Part shown: positions 5,811 to 10,630 of the stretch, piece after piece
How the letters are laid out: every line of letters begins with the position of its first letter
Position numbering within the stretch: the first letter of the stretch is position 1
Origin: Promethearchaeota archaeon
GTDB lineage: Archaea > Asgardarchaeota > Lokiarchaeia > Sigyniarchaeales > SOKP01
Assembly: GCA_030612905.1 (NCBI GenBank)
Contig: JAUWNA010000036.1
Coordinates: 1 to 10,630 of the forward strand
DNA length: 10,630 nt
Direction of reading: 5' to 3'
Notes under the pieces: model-generated
The model's input: only the letters and a program-made list of their open reading frames with translations
What the model was told of the DNA's origin: nothing
The model's database searches: none
Made by a program: the position numbers and the translations under genes

Positions 5811-6076
5811 CGTTCTGACCACCCTTTTTTAAGCTTCCAATAGACCATGGGCCTACCGCGCTCTCCATTGTTATCTCTGGACTTTTTAATTATCTTTCTT
5901 TTTTGTAATTTAATTAGATTGTCGTATATCGTAGTTCTTGGAGTCTTCAGTTCTCTTACTAATGTGGCTCGGTTTGATGGCCCAAGCCTTTGTATCGTTT
6001 CAATTAATTTCATTTGAATTGGAGTTAGATATGCTTTTGGTTCAAACTCGTTTTTATTAATTGTTATATTAGCCAT
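5807..6076 (-). CDS. Small winged-helix transcription regulator
   Basis: The 89-residue product is essentially one winged helix-turn-helix domain: LTPIQMKLIETIQRLG (first helix), SNRATLVRELKTPRTTIYDNLIKLQKRK (helix-turn-helix), and a wing with SRDNNGERGRPMVYWKL. This pattern is shared by MarR-, TrmB- and IclR-like archaeal regulators. No effector domain is attached, so it may act as a simple DNA-binding repressor or activator. The ATG at 6076 lies inside the last codons of the 48-aa gene before it (8-base overlap) and has only a weak SD, so its translation may depend on coupling. It is followed by the TFS-like zinc ribbon with an ATGA overlap. Confidence 0.85.
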   Translation of the reverse strand: MANITINKNEFEPKAYLTPIQMKLIETIQRLGPSNRATLVRELKTPRTTIYDNLIKLQKRKIIKKSRDNNGERGRPMVYWKLKKGWSER

Positions 6077-6215
6077 TTTTGCTCATTTCTTTTATTTTAA
6101 TATTTAATTTTTCAATAGACTCAGGCAAACCCGGAAAATATTTTAAGTGATTAAAAAATGGAAATGGAAAAGTTATTACGGGCCTGATTCCTGCTATCGT
6201 TCTGAAACAGAACAT
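6069..6215 (-). CDS. Hypothetical 48-aa protein
   Basis: This small frame fills what would otherwise be a 139-base gap. The ATG at 6215 directly abuts the previous TAA, and GAGGT lies about 10 bases upstream within that gene; the stop at 6069 overlaps the next start region by 8 bases. The product (MFCFRTIAGIRPV, then an aromatic/proline stretch and a lysine-rich C-terminus) is unlike any family I know and is partly hydrophobic. The evidence is position, SD and overlap, not homology. Confidence 0.5.
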   Translation of the reverse strand: MFCFRTIAGIRPVITFPFPFFNHLKYFPGLPESIEKLNIKIKEMSKNG

Positions 6216-6404
6216 TTACTTTCGAACCTCTAAAATGCTTTTTTGTAATATCTCGATCGTATCTTCTTTTTTAGCTGCGGGTTTTATTCTATATTTGAAC
6301 CCACAGATGTTACATTCGTAAACATAGAGTTCAGGATGGATCATTTTCCCATCGCTACATTTTGAACATGGCTCGTATATATTTTTTGGACTAGATTCGC
6401 TCAC
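6216..6404 (-). CDS. Small zinc-ribbon protein
   Basis: The 62-residue product has two CX2C knuckles (Cys13/16 and Cys31/34) separated by 14 residues, with GFKYRI after the second, as in rubredoxin-like and RNA-polymerase-type zinc ribbons. A lysine-rich helix follows. The start is GTG at 6404, overlapping the preceding stop as GTGA, with GGGGGT about 11 bases upstream. Such ribbons usually mediate protein or nucleic-acid contacts; the partner is unknown. Confidence 0.78.
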   Translation of the reverse strand: MSESSPKNIYEPCSKCSDGKMIHPELYVYECNICGFKYRIKPAAKKEDTIEILQKSILEVRK

Positions 6405-6577
6405 GGTAGGAGACCCCCTAGTTTAGTAATCATTTTGATAATTATTTCTTCTATAGTTTTTGTGCTTTCGGTTGCGAACTGAAGTAGAGCCTCTAAACCT
6501 CCCGTAAAAACGAAAGTTAGGATAAATACGGCGAAATACCCTGATACAATTAAAAAATATTTTAGCTTTTTATTCAC
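6401..6577 (-). CDS. Hypothetical 58-aa single-span membrane protein
   Basis: The frame runs from GTG at 6577 to TGA at 6401 and closes an otherwise empty gap of about 190 bases. AAAGGTG lies about 9 bases before the start, and the stop overlaps the zinc-ribbon start as GTGA. Residues about 1-6 are basic (MNKKLK), residues about 7-25 are a hydrophobic span (YFLIVSGYFAVFILTFVFT), and the remainder is amphipathic with TIEEIIIKMITKL. By the positive-inside rule the N-terminus would be cytoplasmic. Small membrane proteins of this form occur in many archaeal viruses as holin-like, virion or superinfection proteins; nothing here decides among these. Confidence 0.65.
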   Translation of the reverse strand: MNKKLKYFLIVSGYFAVFILTFVFTGGLEALLQFATESTKTIEEIIIKMITKLGGLLP

Positions 6578-6590
6578 GATTTTAGCACCT

Positions 6591-6773
6591 TTAAAGATTA
6601 ATTGGGAGTTTATTTCTCGTTCTCACTATTTTTTTAGATAATTTTGGATCGTTTTGATAATAAGCAATTTCGTCAAAAATCCAATCGTTTAATCGCCCTA
6701 TAGATTCTACGACTTCCCTACGCTCGTCAAGATCCTTAAATATTATCCCTTGAACGTTAAAACTATAACACAT
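6591..6773 (-). CDS. Hypothetical 60-aa protein
   Basis: Not recognised. The product has a short beta-like start (CYSFNVQGIIFKD), a charged helix (ERREVVESIGRLNDWIFDEI) and a basic tail (SKKIVRTRNKLPINL). The ATG at 6773 is one base after the previous stop, and GGAGGT lies about 12 bases upstream inside that gene. Position in a run of coupled small genes and the SD are the main support. Confidence 0.6.
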   Translation of the reverse strand: MCYSFNVQGIIFKDLDERREVVESIGRLNDWIFDEIAYYQNDPKLSKKIVRTRNKLPINL

Positions 6774-6774
6774 C

Positions 6775-7026
6775 TTAATGACAAACCTCCAATGGCGTTG
6801 TTTCTGGTTGATAAAAATTCCTTTCCTTTTTTATAATTTGAAAATTAATAAAAAACTTGGATTTAGGATAATGCGTTTTACAATCGTTAAAGTACGCTTC
6901 TAATCTCTTTTCTAAACATTTTAAAATTTTGTCGTGTGTTAGATTATCCTCTATACCTATTAACGCCTTTTTTAAAGAATTTAGCATTAGTAGGTGGTAC
7001 TTTACCATATATCTCACTTCTTGCAT
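6775..7026 (-). CDS. Hypothetical 83-aa protein
   Basis: Not recognised. The first two thirds look helical (KYHLLMLNSLKKALIGIED, ILKCLEKRLEAYFNDCKTHY) and the end is strand-like (KFFINFQIIKKERNFY). The ATG at 7026 overlaps the previous stop as TAATG and is preceded by a full AGGAGGT at 9 bases; a second in-frame ATG six codons later has a poorer SD. Tight coupling to both neighbours makes it a convincing gene of unknown role. Confidence 0.68.
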   Translation of the reverse strand: MQEVRYMVKYHLLMLNSLKKALIGIEDNLTHDKILKCLEKRLEAYFNDCKTHYPKSKFFINFQIIKKERNFYQPETTPLEVCH

Positions 7027-7214
7027 TATTTCTCAACCTCCTGATTTGCTTTAGGACATTCTTTAAAAATTATGAACCCGTATTTCCTCATCATTTCGTC
7101 TAAAGAAAGCTTCTCTTTTGGCGTAGGAAATTCAAACTCCACTTCGATAGGACCTTTGGAATTGTCTATCCCTTCGTTCTCAAAATCGTCCAGGTTAAAA
7201 ATCTCGTTGTACAT
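7026..7214 (-). CDS. Hypothetical 62-aa acidic protein
   Basis: Not recognised. The N-terminal half is acidic and strand-like (IFNLDDFENEGID, IEVEFEFPTPKEK), followed by a helix (SLDEMMRKYGFIIFKE). No cysteine cluster is present beyond one Cys. The ATG at 7214 overlaps the previous stop as TAATG, with GAGGTG about 8 bases upstream, and its own stop overlaps the next start in the same way. Confidence 0.65.
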   Translation of the reverse strand: MYNEIFNLDDFENEGIDNSKGPIEVEFEFPTPKEKLSLDEMMRKYGFIIFKECPKANQEVEK

Positions 7215-7462
7215 TAGTTAGGCACCTCAGTTTCTTCGCCTTTTTTCAATCTTATAAGTTCTATGTCGAGTTCTTGAACGATATCCGGGAGTTGGTCTTC
7301 CCTTATCGTTAAATTTGCTTCAAATTGAGGTTTGGTAAAAGCTTTATTGGGAATGTTAAGGTTCACTTGGACCTGGATTTCTTTAGCTCTCACAACTCCT
7401 TCCGATTTAGTTGCTTTAACAAGCCCATATTGATTAATAATCACATAAAAACTTCTTTTCAA
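7214..7462 (-). CDS. Hypothetical 82-aa protein
   Basis: Not recognised. The sequence alternates strands and turns (SFYVIINQYG, EIQVQVNLNIP, QFEANLTIRE) and ends in a helix and acidic tail, consistent with a small beta-rich domain. The start is TTG at 7462, preceded by GAGGT with a 10-base spacer; an ATG overlapping that SD is out of frame. It is the first gene after the odd segment at 7463-7788, so it may begin a transcript driven from there. Confidence 0.62.
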   Translation of the reverse strand: MKRSFYVIINQYGLVKATKSEGVVRAKEIQVQVNLNIPNKAFTKPQFEANLTIREDQLPDIVQELDIELIRLKKGEETEVPN

Positions 7463-7468
7463 TTCTTT

Positions 7469-7789
7469 TCATACCTCATTATAGTAAATTATATGTCGGT
7501 CCCGAAAAGGTGTCGAACCCTTACTAAGTACCCCTACGAGACGCGTAATTATTTTAGCTAAGAAAAGGGACAGAGATAATTTTAACGATAAAATTGAGGA
7601 GAAGCGAACATTATATAATTTAAAACAAAAATTCAGGGGAAATACATTATCCCATAAAAGCGTTCCTTTCTTATTTACTATACCGGGGGAATTCCCCGAT
7701 TTATTTTGACCAAAAGAAGTGAAACTGTGATCGAAAAAAGTAAGCACTACAAAATCCTTCACTAATCCCATTCTCTTGTTTATCATCAT
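7469..7789 (-). CDS. Doubtful 106-codon frame downstream of the endonuclease gene
   Basis: In favour: the ATG at 7789 overlaps the endonuclease stop as TAATG, GGAGGG lies 8 bases before it, and the stop at 7469 falls 6 bases before the next TTG start. Against: the conceptual protein has no recognisable domain, its C-terminal third is a Ser/Leu-rich run followed by a segment typical of chance translation of a tRNA 3' end, and it contains a tRNA-like 73-mer and a GC-rich palindrome. It may be a real short gene, a decayed gene or a non-coding segment. If non-coding, the 326 bases at 7463-7788 hold the tRNA-like sequence, the palindrome and an AT-rich promoter-like element. Confidence 0.35.
   Translation of the reverse strand: MMINKRMGLVKDFVVLTFFDHSFTSFGQNKSGNSPGIVNKKGTLLWDNVFPLNFCFKLYNVRFSSILSLKLSLSLFLAKIITRLVGVLSKGSTPFRDRHIIYYNEV
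7499..7571 (-). ncRNA. Degenerate tRNA-like sequence
   Basis: The minus-strand 73-mer opens with GTCCC and closes with GGGAC, which pair at the position of an acceptor stem (the two inner pairs mismatch). GGTTCGACACC matches the tRNA B-box/T-loop consensus, and a 5-bp T stem (AAGGG/CCTTT) is spaced correctly from the acceptor. U33-like T, anticodon CGT and A37 fall in register, but the anticodon and D stems do not pair properly and no GG is seen in the D loop. It is either a decayed tRNA, a tRNA-derived attachment remnant, a tRNA mimic, or chance. Confidence 0.3.
7611..7620 (-). promoter_or_regulatory. Possible TATA box upstream of the tRNA-like sequence
   Basis: AATTATATAA on the minus strand. 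A start about 25 bases downstream, near 7590, would place the tRNA-like sequence (from 7571) and then the 7462 gene on the transcript. Such AT-rich strings are common here, so support is weak. Confidence 0.25.
7686..7697. repeat. GC-rich 12-base perfect palindrome
   Basis: GGGGAATTCCCC stands out in an AT-rich surrounding. It lies upstream, in transcription direction, of the TATA-like element at 7611-7620 and within the doubtful frame at 7469-7789. It may be a protein-binding site. Confidence 0.5.
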
Positions 7790-8799
7790 TAGTTAGTCCC
7801 TCCGTCTACTTTATTTGGTATAAATCCTTTGATAAAAGTTGGGAGTACTTGTTGTTTAATATAAATCCCTTGATTTTTGGCAATATTAATCGTTTCTCTC
7901 ACACATTTTAAGGGATTTTTGTCAATTTCAGAATTTAGAAATCTTATGACGAATTTTCCTTTTGAAAAAAAACAACGATCTGTTGTTTTATCTCGAAGAG
8001 GATCATGTAATTCTAGATCTCTTGCATCAATTTCTACAAGAAGCTCTCCTTCATGAAGTCTAAAGTCAACTCTTCTAGTAGTATTAGGTAAACGATACCA
8101 TCTTTGAGGTGTAATCTCGTCTAATGCATAACCTAATCGCAACCATGCACATAGAAAGAGGAATTCTCGATTATTGCATTTTCCTAATTTATATATCAAA
8201 TCAGAGATCCACTTTTTTGCTTTCAAGGAGTAATCAATCAAGTATTTTGTTGTTAATTTTGAGGTATTAGAGGTTGCTCTAGAGGCTAAATAAATCATGT
8301 CGTCTTCTCTTAATAGAACGTAGGTAGATGACTCAGAAAGCGTGGGGACATTTTGTCCCTTCCCAAAATCTCTGAGAAGACGCTTTCTAGTTATCCTTTT
8401 TTGATATGTTATTCCATAATAGTTAGGAGCTAATTCCTCTTTGCAGAGTCTATAATATCTTTTTTTAGTGGTATCATATTCCTCTCTTAATATTTTACTT
8501 AATTGGGATAAAAATCCACAGAATTTACCATCAACAAAAATAAAGTCTAATTTTTCTCCATTAGGTAAATTAAGTTCAGCTATCCCTTTAGGTAAGTATA
8601 AGTTAGAGGTTGTTAAAATTGAATCAAGCAAATTAAGGTGATTTTGTTCTTTTACAGGTAGAGTTTTTCTGTAATTAGAACAATGAAGCAAATGCCGGGA
8701 ATCTACGATCTTTAATAATTTATTACAATAAGGACAATTTTTATTTTTTATTTCAGTAAAACCTCCAAATAAACTCAATTGTTTTTTATTCTCAGTCAA
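7789..8799 (-). CDS. Probable free-standing EDxHD / Vsr-like homing endonuclease
   Basis: The 336-residue product has an N-terminal KKQLSLFGGF motif (residues 5-14) resembling a sliding-clamp-binding peptide, then a CX2C-x10-H-x3-C zinc knuckle (Cys22, Cys25, His36, Cys40) and a basic central region likely to bind DNA. Residues about 209-304 follow the Vsr/DUF559/EDxHD nuclease pattern: Glu212, Asp245 in RVDF, VEID at 255-258, His265-Asp266, and a strand-helix ending FVIRFLNSEIDKNPLKCV. This fold makes nicks or double-strand breaks; phage EDxHD enzymes act in homing. The start is TTG at 8799 with AAGGAGGT at an 8-base spacer. Its CpG density is low (about 15 in 1 kb by hand), consistent with recent transfer. 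A resistance or restriction nuclease is the main alternative. Confidence 0.75.
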   Translation of the reverse strand: MTENKKQLSLFGGFTEIKNKNCPYCNKLLKIVDSRHLLHCSNYRKTLPVKEQNHLNLLDSILTTSNLYLPKGIAELNLPNGEKLDFIFVDGKFCGFLSQLSKILREEYDTTKKRYYRLCKEELAPNYYGITYQKRITRKRLLRDFGKGQNVPTLSESSTYVLLREDDMIYLASRATSNTSKLTTKYLIDYSLKAKKWISDLIYKLGKCNNREFLFLCAWLRLGYALDEITPQRWYRLPNTTRRVDFRLHEGELLVEIDARDLELHDPLRDKTTDRCFFSKGKFVIRFLNSEIDKNPLKCVRETINIAKNQGIYIKQQVLPTFIKGFIPNKVDGGTN

Positions 8800-8800
8800 T

Positions 8801-8971
8801 TTACTTTACCTCCTTTATTATTGTATCTTTGATTAATGCAAAAACTGCAAGATAATCGTATTCTTTTTTTCTATGATATCTTTTCGAATAGAGGTCAATA
8901 ATTAACCAAGAATTATACCAATCTTTAGTGTATTCACTATAATTGACTATTTTTTTTATAAAGACTTCCAA
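8801..8971 (-). CDS. Hypothetical 56-aa protein preceding the endonuclease
   Basis: The frame runs from TTG at 8971 to TAA at 8801 and fills an otherwise empty gap of 176 bases. AGGAGG lies 9 bases before the TTG, inside the last codons of the preceding gene, which strongly supports this start. The product (MEVFIKKIVNYSEY, later KRYHRKKEYDYLAVFALIKD) is aromatic and basic and looks helical; I do not recognise it. Its last codons supply the SD of the endonuclease gene. It shares the low CpG content of that gene (about 2 in 171 bases) and may have arrived with it. Confidence 0.6.
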   Translation of the reverse strand: MEVFIKKIVNYSEYTKDWYNSWLIIDLYSKRYHRKKEYDYLAVFALIKDTIIKEVK

Positions 8972-8975
8972 TATA

Positions 8976-9659
8976 TTATTCCTCCTGAGATGTTTTTTCG
9001 TTTAAGCCAAATATCCAGTTTATTTTGCATTCTTTTGAACAAAAATGATGATGCGTTGGATTTTGACATATATTAACGTGAATAAAGTTGGAAGTATGCC
9101 TTATTTTGATATAAGCACCGCAATACGCGCACGATCCCCTTAATTTGGCGTCTTCTCTATAGACTTTGAAAGTTTTAATTTTAGGGGCTCTCTTTTTTGG
9201 TTTTGGTTTTGACTTAGCTCTATGGGCCTTATTTTTTATAGGTAATGAACGAAGGGGTTCATCGATTCTACTCGGACCTATAGCCTTTCGGGCATCATCC
9301 CCCCCTCTGGTTGCCACCGTGATGTTCTTAAATCTCTTAACGTACCTGTCGCCTTGAAATAGATTTGCCCTTACCGTGTTAATTACAAATTTAACGGACA
9401 ATTTCTCTTGCTGGATTTTAAAATAATATTTTGAAATTGTTACGTTTAGAAATCTTTCAATTATTTGCTTAAGGCCAATTATTTTACCGGGATAAATAGC
9501 AGGGTTTAAGAGGAAATCCGGTAAATAATCAAAAGGAATATTCATATATTTGAGAAAATTATCGATCTCAGCAAGGGTTTCGTCTCTGATTTGGTCGATT
9601 AGATCGCGTTTAGGTTCTATAATAGGACCAACAGCATTCTGCTTTTGGGTCGTGGCCAA
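8976..9659 (-). CDS. Protein with C-terminal TRASH-like zinc finger
   Basis: The 227-residue product has a helical N-terminal half (DLIDQIRDETLAEIDNFLKY and following), a very basic Lys/Pro linker (about residues 140-167), and a C-terminal zinc domain with Cys177, Cys180, Cys198, a His run at 203-205, Cys207 and Cys211. The FCSKECKINW ending is the signature of TRASH/MYM-type treble-clef fingers, which occur in archaeal regulators and metal-handling proteins. The basic linker suggests nucleic-acid binding. The start is TTG at 9659 with GGAGGT at an 8-base spacer; the upstream stop is one base away. The N-terminal half is not recognised, so the role remains open; a DNA-binding or virion-associated protein is possible. 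Confidence 0.72.
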   Translation of the reverse strand: MATTQKQNAVGPIIEPKRDLIDQIRDETLAEIDNFLKYMNIPFDYLPDFLLNPAIYPGKIIGLKQIIERFLNVTISKYYFKIQQEKLSVKFVINTVRANLFQGDRYVKRFKNITVATRGGDDARKAIGPSRIDEPLRSLPIKNKAHRAKSKPKPKKRAPKIKTFKVYREDAKLRGSCAYCGAYIKIRHTSNFIHVNICQNPTHHHFCSKECKINWIFGLNEKTSQEE

Positions 9660-9660
9660 T

Positions 9661-9900
9661 TTAACAAACCTCCAATTTCTTCGTTTCCTTTATTTTCTCT
9701 AAAAAAACTTCGTTCTCTTTAACGAGTTGATCGCGATTTTTAGCAATATAATTGAACGGATCGTCTGCTTCTTGTATGTAGGATCGTTTAGAAACGGCTC
9801 CTAAGTTAAGAAAATAAGTAAGGATTTTGGGAGGTCGGGCTAATCTAAATACACTTACGATAATTTCCCTTTTACTTTCTTTTATTGTCGCTCTTGTCAA
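9661..9900 (-). CDS. Hypothetical 79-aa protein
   Basis: Not recognised. The product is basic at the N-terminus (TRATIKESKREIIVSVFRLARPP), has a middle segment ILTYFLNLGAVSKRSYI, and ends in a charged helix. The start is TTG at 9900, four bases after the preceding stop, with GGAGG about 9 bases upstream. It lies in the run of small genes feeding into the TRASH-finger protein. Confidence 0.62.
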   Translation of the reverse strand: MTRATIKESKREIIVSVFRLARPPKILTYFLNLGAVSKRSYIQEADDPFNYIAKNRDQLVKENEVFLEKIKETKKLEVC

Positions 9901-9904
9901 GTTC

Positions 9905-10132
9905 TTAGCCCTCCACTAATTTACATTTTGGACAAAATACAATTTGATAGGAAGGAGTCATTATTTGGTCCTTGCAATTTTTAATAAGGAGTATTTCATC
10001 GCTTCCAGAACCGTCGCCATAATATTCCCTTTCAGAGATAAATCCTTTTTTATACCTGCAGAAGAGGCAACAGCAATTTATATAATAGCGAATTAAAGCG
10101 TCTTCTTTTCCAACCACACAACTAGATTCCAT
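9905..10132 (-). CDS. Cys-rich small protein, probably zinc-binding
   Basis: The 75-residue product has Cys20-21-22 and Cys25 in the segment INCCCLFCRYKK and a CPKC knuckle (Cys67/70) at the end, with Cys53 between. The two ends probably form one zinc site in a split ribbon. A glycine/aspartate loop (YYGDGSGSDE) joins them. The ATG at 10132 lies within the last codons of the previous gene (11-base overlap) with GGAGGT 7 bases before it. No family is recognised; it belongs to the set of small Cys-rich proteins that characterises this element. Confidence 0.68.
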   Translation of the reverse strand: MESSCVVGKEDALIRYYINCCCLFCRYKKGFISEREYYGDGSGSDEILLIKNCKDQIMTPSYQIVFCPKCKLVEG

Positions 10133-10373
10133 CTCTTAGACCTCCCGTTTTATTATATTTTATGTTTCCGCAATTTCCACATCTAAATTGCCCTTCAGGG
10201 CTCTCGAAAAGAGCATTACCGCACCTACAGGTTTTATAAACTACTGGTTTTTGAGGTAATTCTTCAAGAGTTATCTCCATATCAAGCGCTTTGAGAGTCG
10301 CTTCCATTCCAGCTAAATCCCGATCCCTCAGATCAAACATATTTTCCTCAGTAATTAGCATGTCATTCTCCAT
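10122..10373 (-). CDS. Small zinc-ribbon protein
   Basis: The 83-residue product has an acidic helical N-terminal half (MFDLRDRDLAGMEATLKALD) and a C-terminal ribbon with CxC (Cys49/51) and CX2C (Cys65/68), GQFRCGNCGN. The ATG at 10373 follows the preceding stop by two bases with GGGGGT about 7 bases upstream. Ribbons of this kind commonly mediate contacts with RNA polymerase, DNA or other proteins; the partner here is unknown. Confidence 0.7.
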   Translation of the reverse strand: MENDMLITEENMFDLRDRDLAGMEATLKALDMEITLEELPQKPVVYKTCRCGNALFESPEGQFRCGNCGNIKYNKTGGLRDGI

Positions 10374-10375
10374 AG

Positions 10376-10621
10376 TTAGACCCCCTGTATTTTTTTCTGG
10401 ATTAATTCTGATAAATCTATAATATTTTGAGAAATGTTATGGAAAGCGTCTTTAGTATTACTTTCGCTAATAAGCTCTCTATGTTGTCGAGCTAATTCGT
10501 TGGTCGTGGTGATCTCATCGGACCATTTCTTAATGTCTTTTGATATAAATTCGATTTGACTTAATAAATCGGTAAAACTTTCGGGTTTTCCTAATTCGAA
10601 TACATCTATATTTAAGGTCAA
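10376..10621 (-). CDS. Hypothetical coiled-coil-like protein
   Basis: Not recognised. The 81-residue product is mainly helical with heptad-like spacing (FTDLLSQIEFISKDIKKWSDEI and later FHNISQNIIDLSELIQKKI) and no cysteines. The start is TTG at 10621; an in-frame TAA stands immediately upstream, so the gene cannot begin earlier, and there is no other start codon nearby. Most of the SD region lies at or beyond the window edge (GGGAT is visible). Confidence 0.58.
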   Translation of the reverse strand: MTLNIDVFELGKPESFTDLLSQIEFISKDIKKWSDEITTTNELARQHRELISESNTKDAFHNISQNIIDLSELIQKKIQGV

Positions 10622-10630
10622 TTATATCCC

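Noticed and set aside
7325..7561. Plus-strand 78-codon frame
   Set aside because: Overlaps the 82-aa gene and the tRNA-like region on the other strand; no supporting signals.
9166..9357. Plus-strand 63-codon hydrophobic frame
   Set aside because: It is the complement of the Lys/Pro-rich linker of the TRASH-finger gene.
1..10630. CRISPR arrays, insertion sequences, rRNA genes
   Set aside because: No regular repeat-spacer pattern, transposase-like product, terminal inverted repeats or rRNA-like sequence was found on reading both strands.

Overview
This window is AT-rich (about one third G+C in the stretch I counted) and looks like part of an archaeal mobile element, most likely a virus or virus-like plasmid. 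Every supported gene lies on the minus strand, so transcription runs from position 10630 towards 1. Genes are packed end to end with TTGA, ATGA, GTGA or TAATG overlaps and strong Shine-Dalgarno (SD) sequences. The archaeal assignment rests on two adjacent PCNA-type sliding clamps, three ribbon-helix-helix (RHH) regulators of an archaeal type, a TATA-box-like promoter and many small zinc-binding proteins. I see no capsid, terminase, integrase or polymerase gene, so 'virus' is an inference and the host clade is open.

Layout in the direction of transcription. Positions 10621-8976 hold five small genes: a coiled-coil-like protein, two Cys-rich/zinc-ribbon proteins, one unknown, and a 227-aa protein with a TRASH-like zinc finger. 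Positions 8971-7789 hold a 56-aa unknown and a probable free-standing EDxHD/Vsr-like homing endonuclease whose CpG density is much lower than that of a neighbour I counted. Positions 7789-7469 hold a doubtful 106-codon frame that contains a degenerate tRNA-like 73-mer and a GC-rich palindrome. Positions 7462-5247 form a cassette of small proteins: unknowns, a one-span membrane protein, two zinc ribbons (one resembling the TFIIS/TFS C-terminal domain) and a small winged helix. Positions 5250-4268 hold three successive RHH proteins, with a perfect inverted repeat in the only sizeable gap. Positions 4266-2409 hold the clamp pair: a conventional PCNA with an acidic tail, then a PCNA fused behind an N-terminal zinc finger. 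Positions 2317-1634 hold a winged-helix protein with its own promoter and a set of short palindromic repeats inside its coding sequence. Positions 1653-1 hold a DUF5131-type radical-SAM-like protein and a DNA adenine methyltransferase cut by the window edge.

How it may work together (inference): the RHH proteins would control the clamp operon. The two clamps would serve element replication, perhaps as a mixed ring. The winged-helix protein may bind its own palindromes as an autoregulator or replication initiator. The methyltransferase and DUF5131 protein form a plausible DNA-modification end module. Small zinc-ribbon and winged-helix proteins would tune host transcription. TTG is used as a start codon in at least eight genes, and most of these starts are supported by a good SD.
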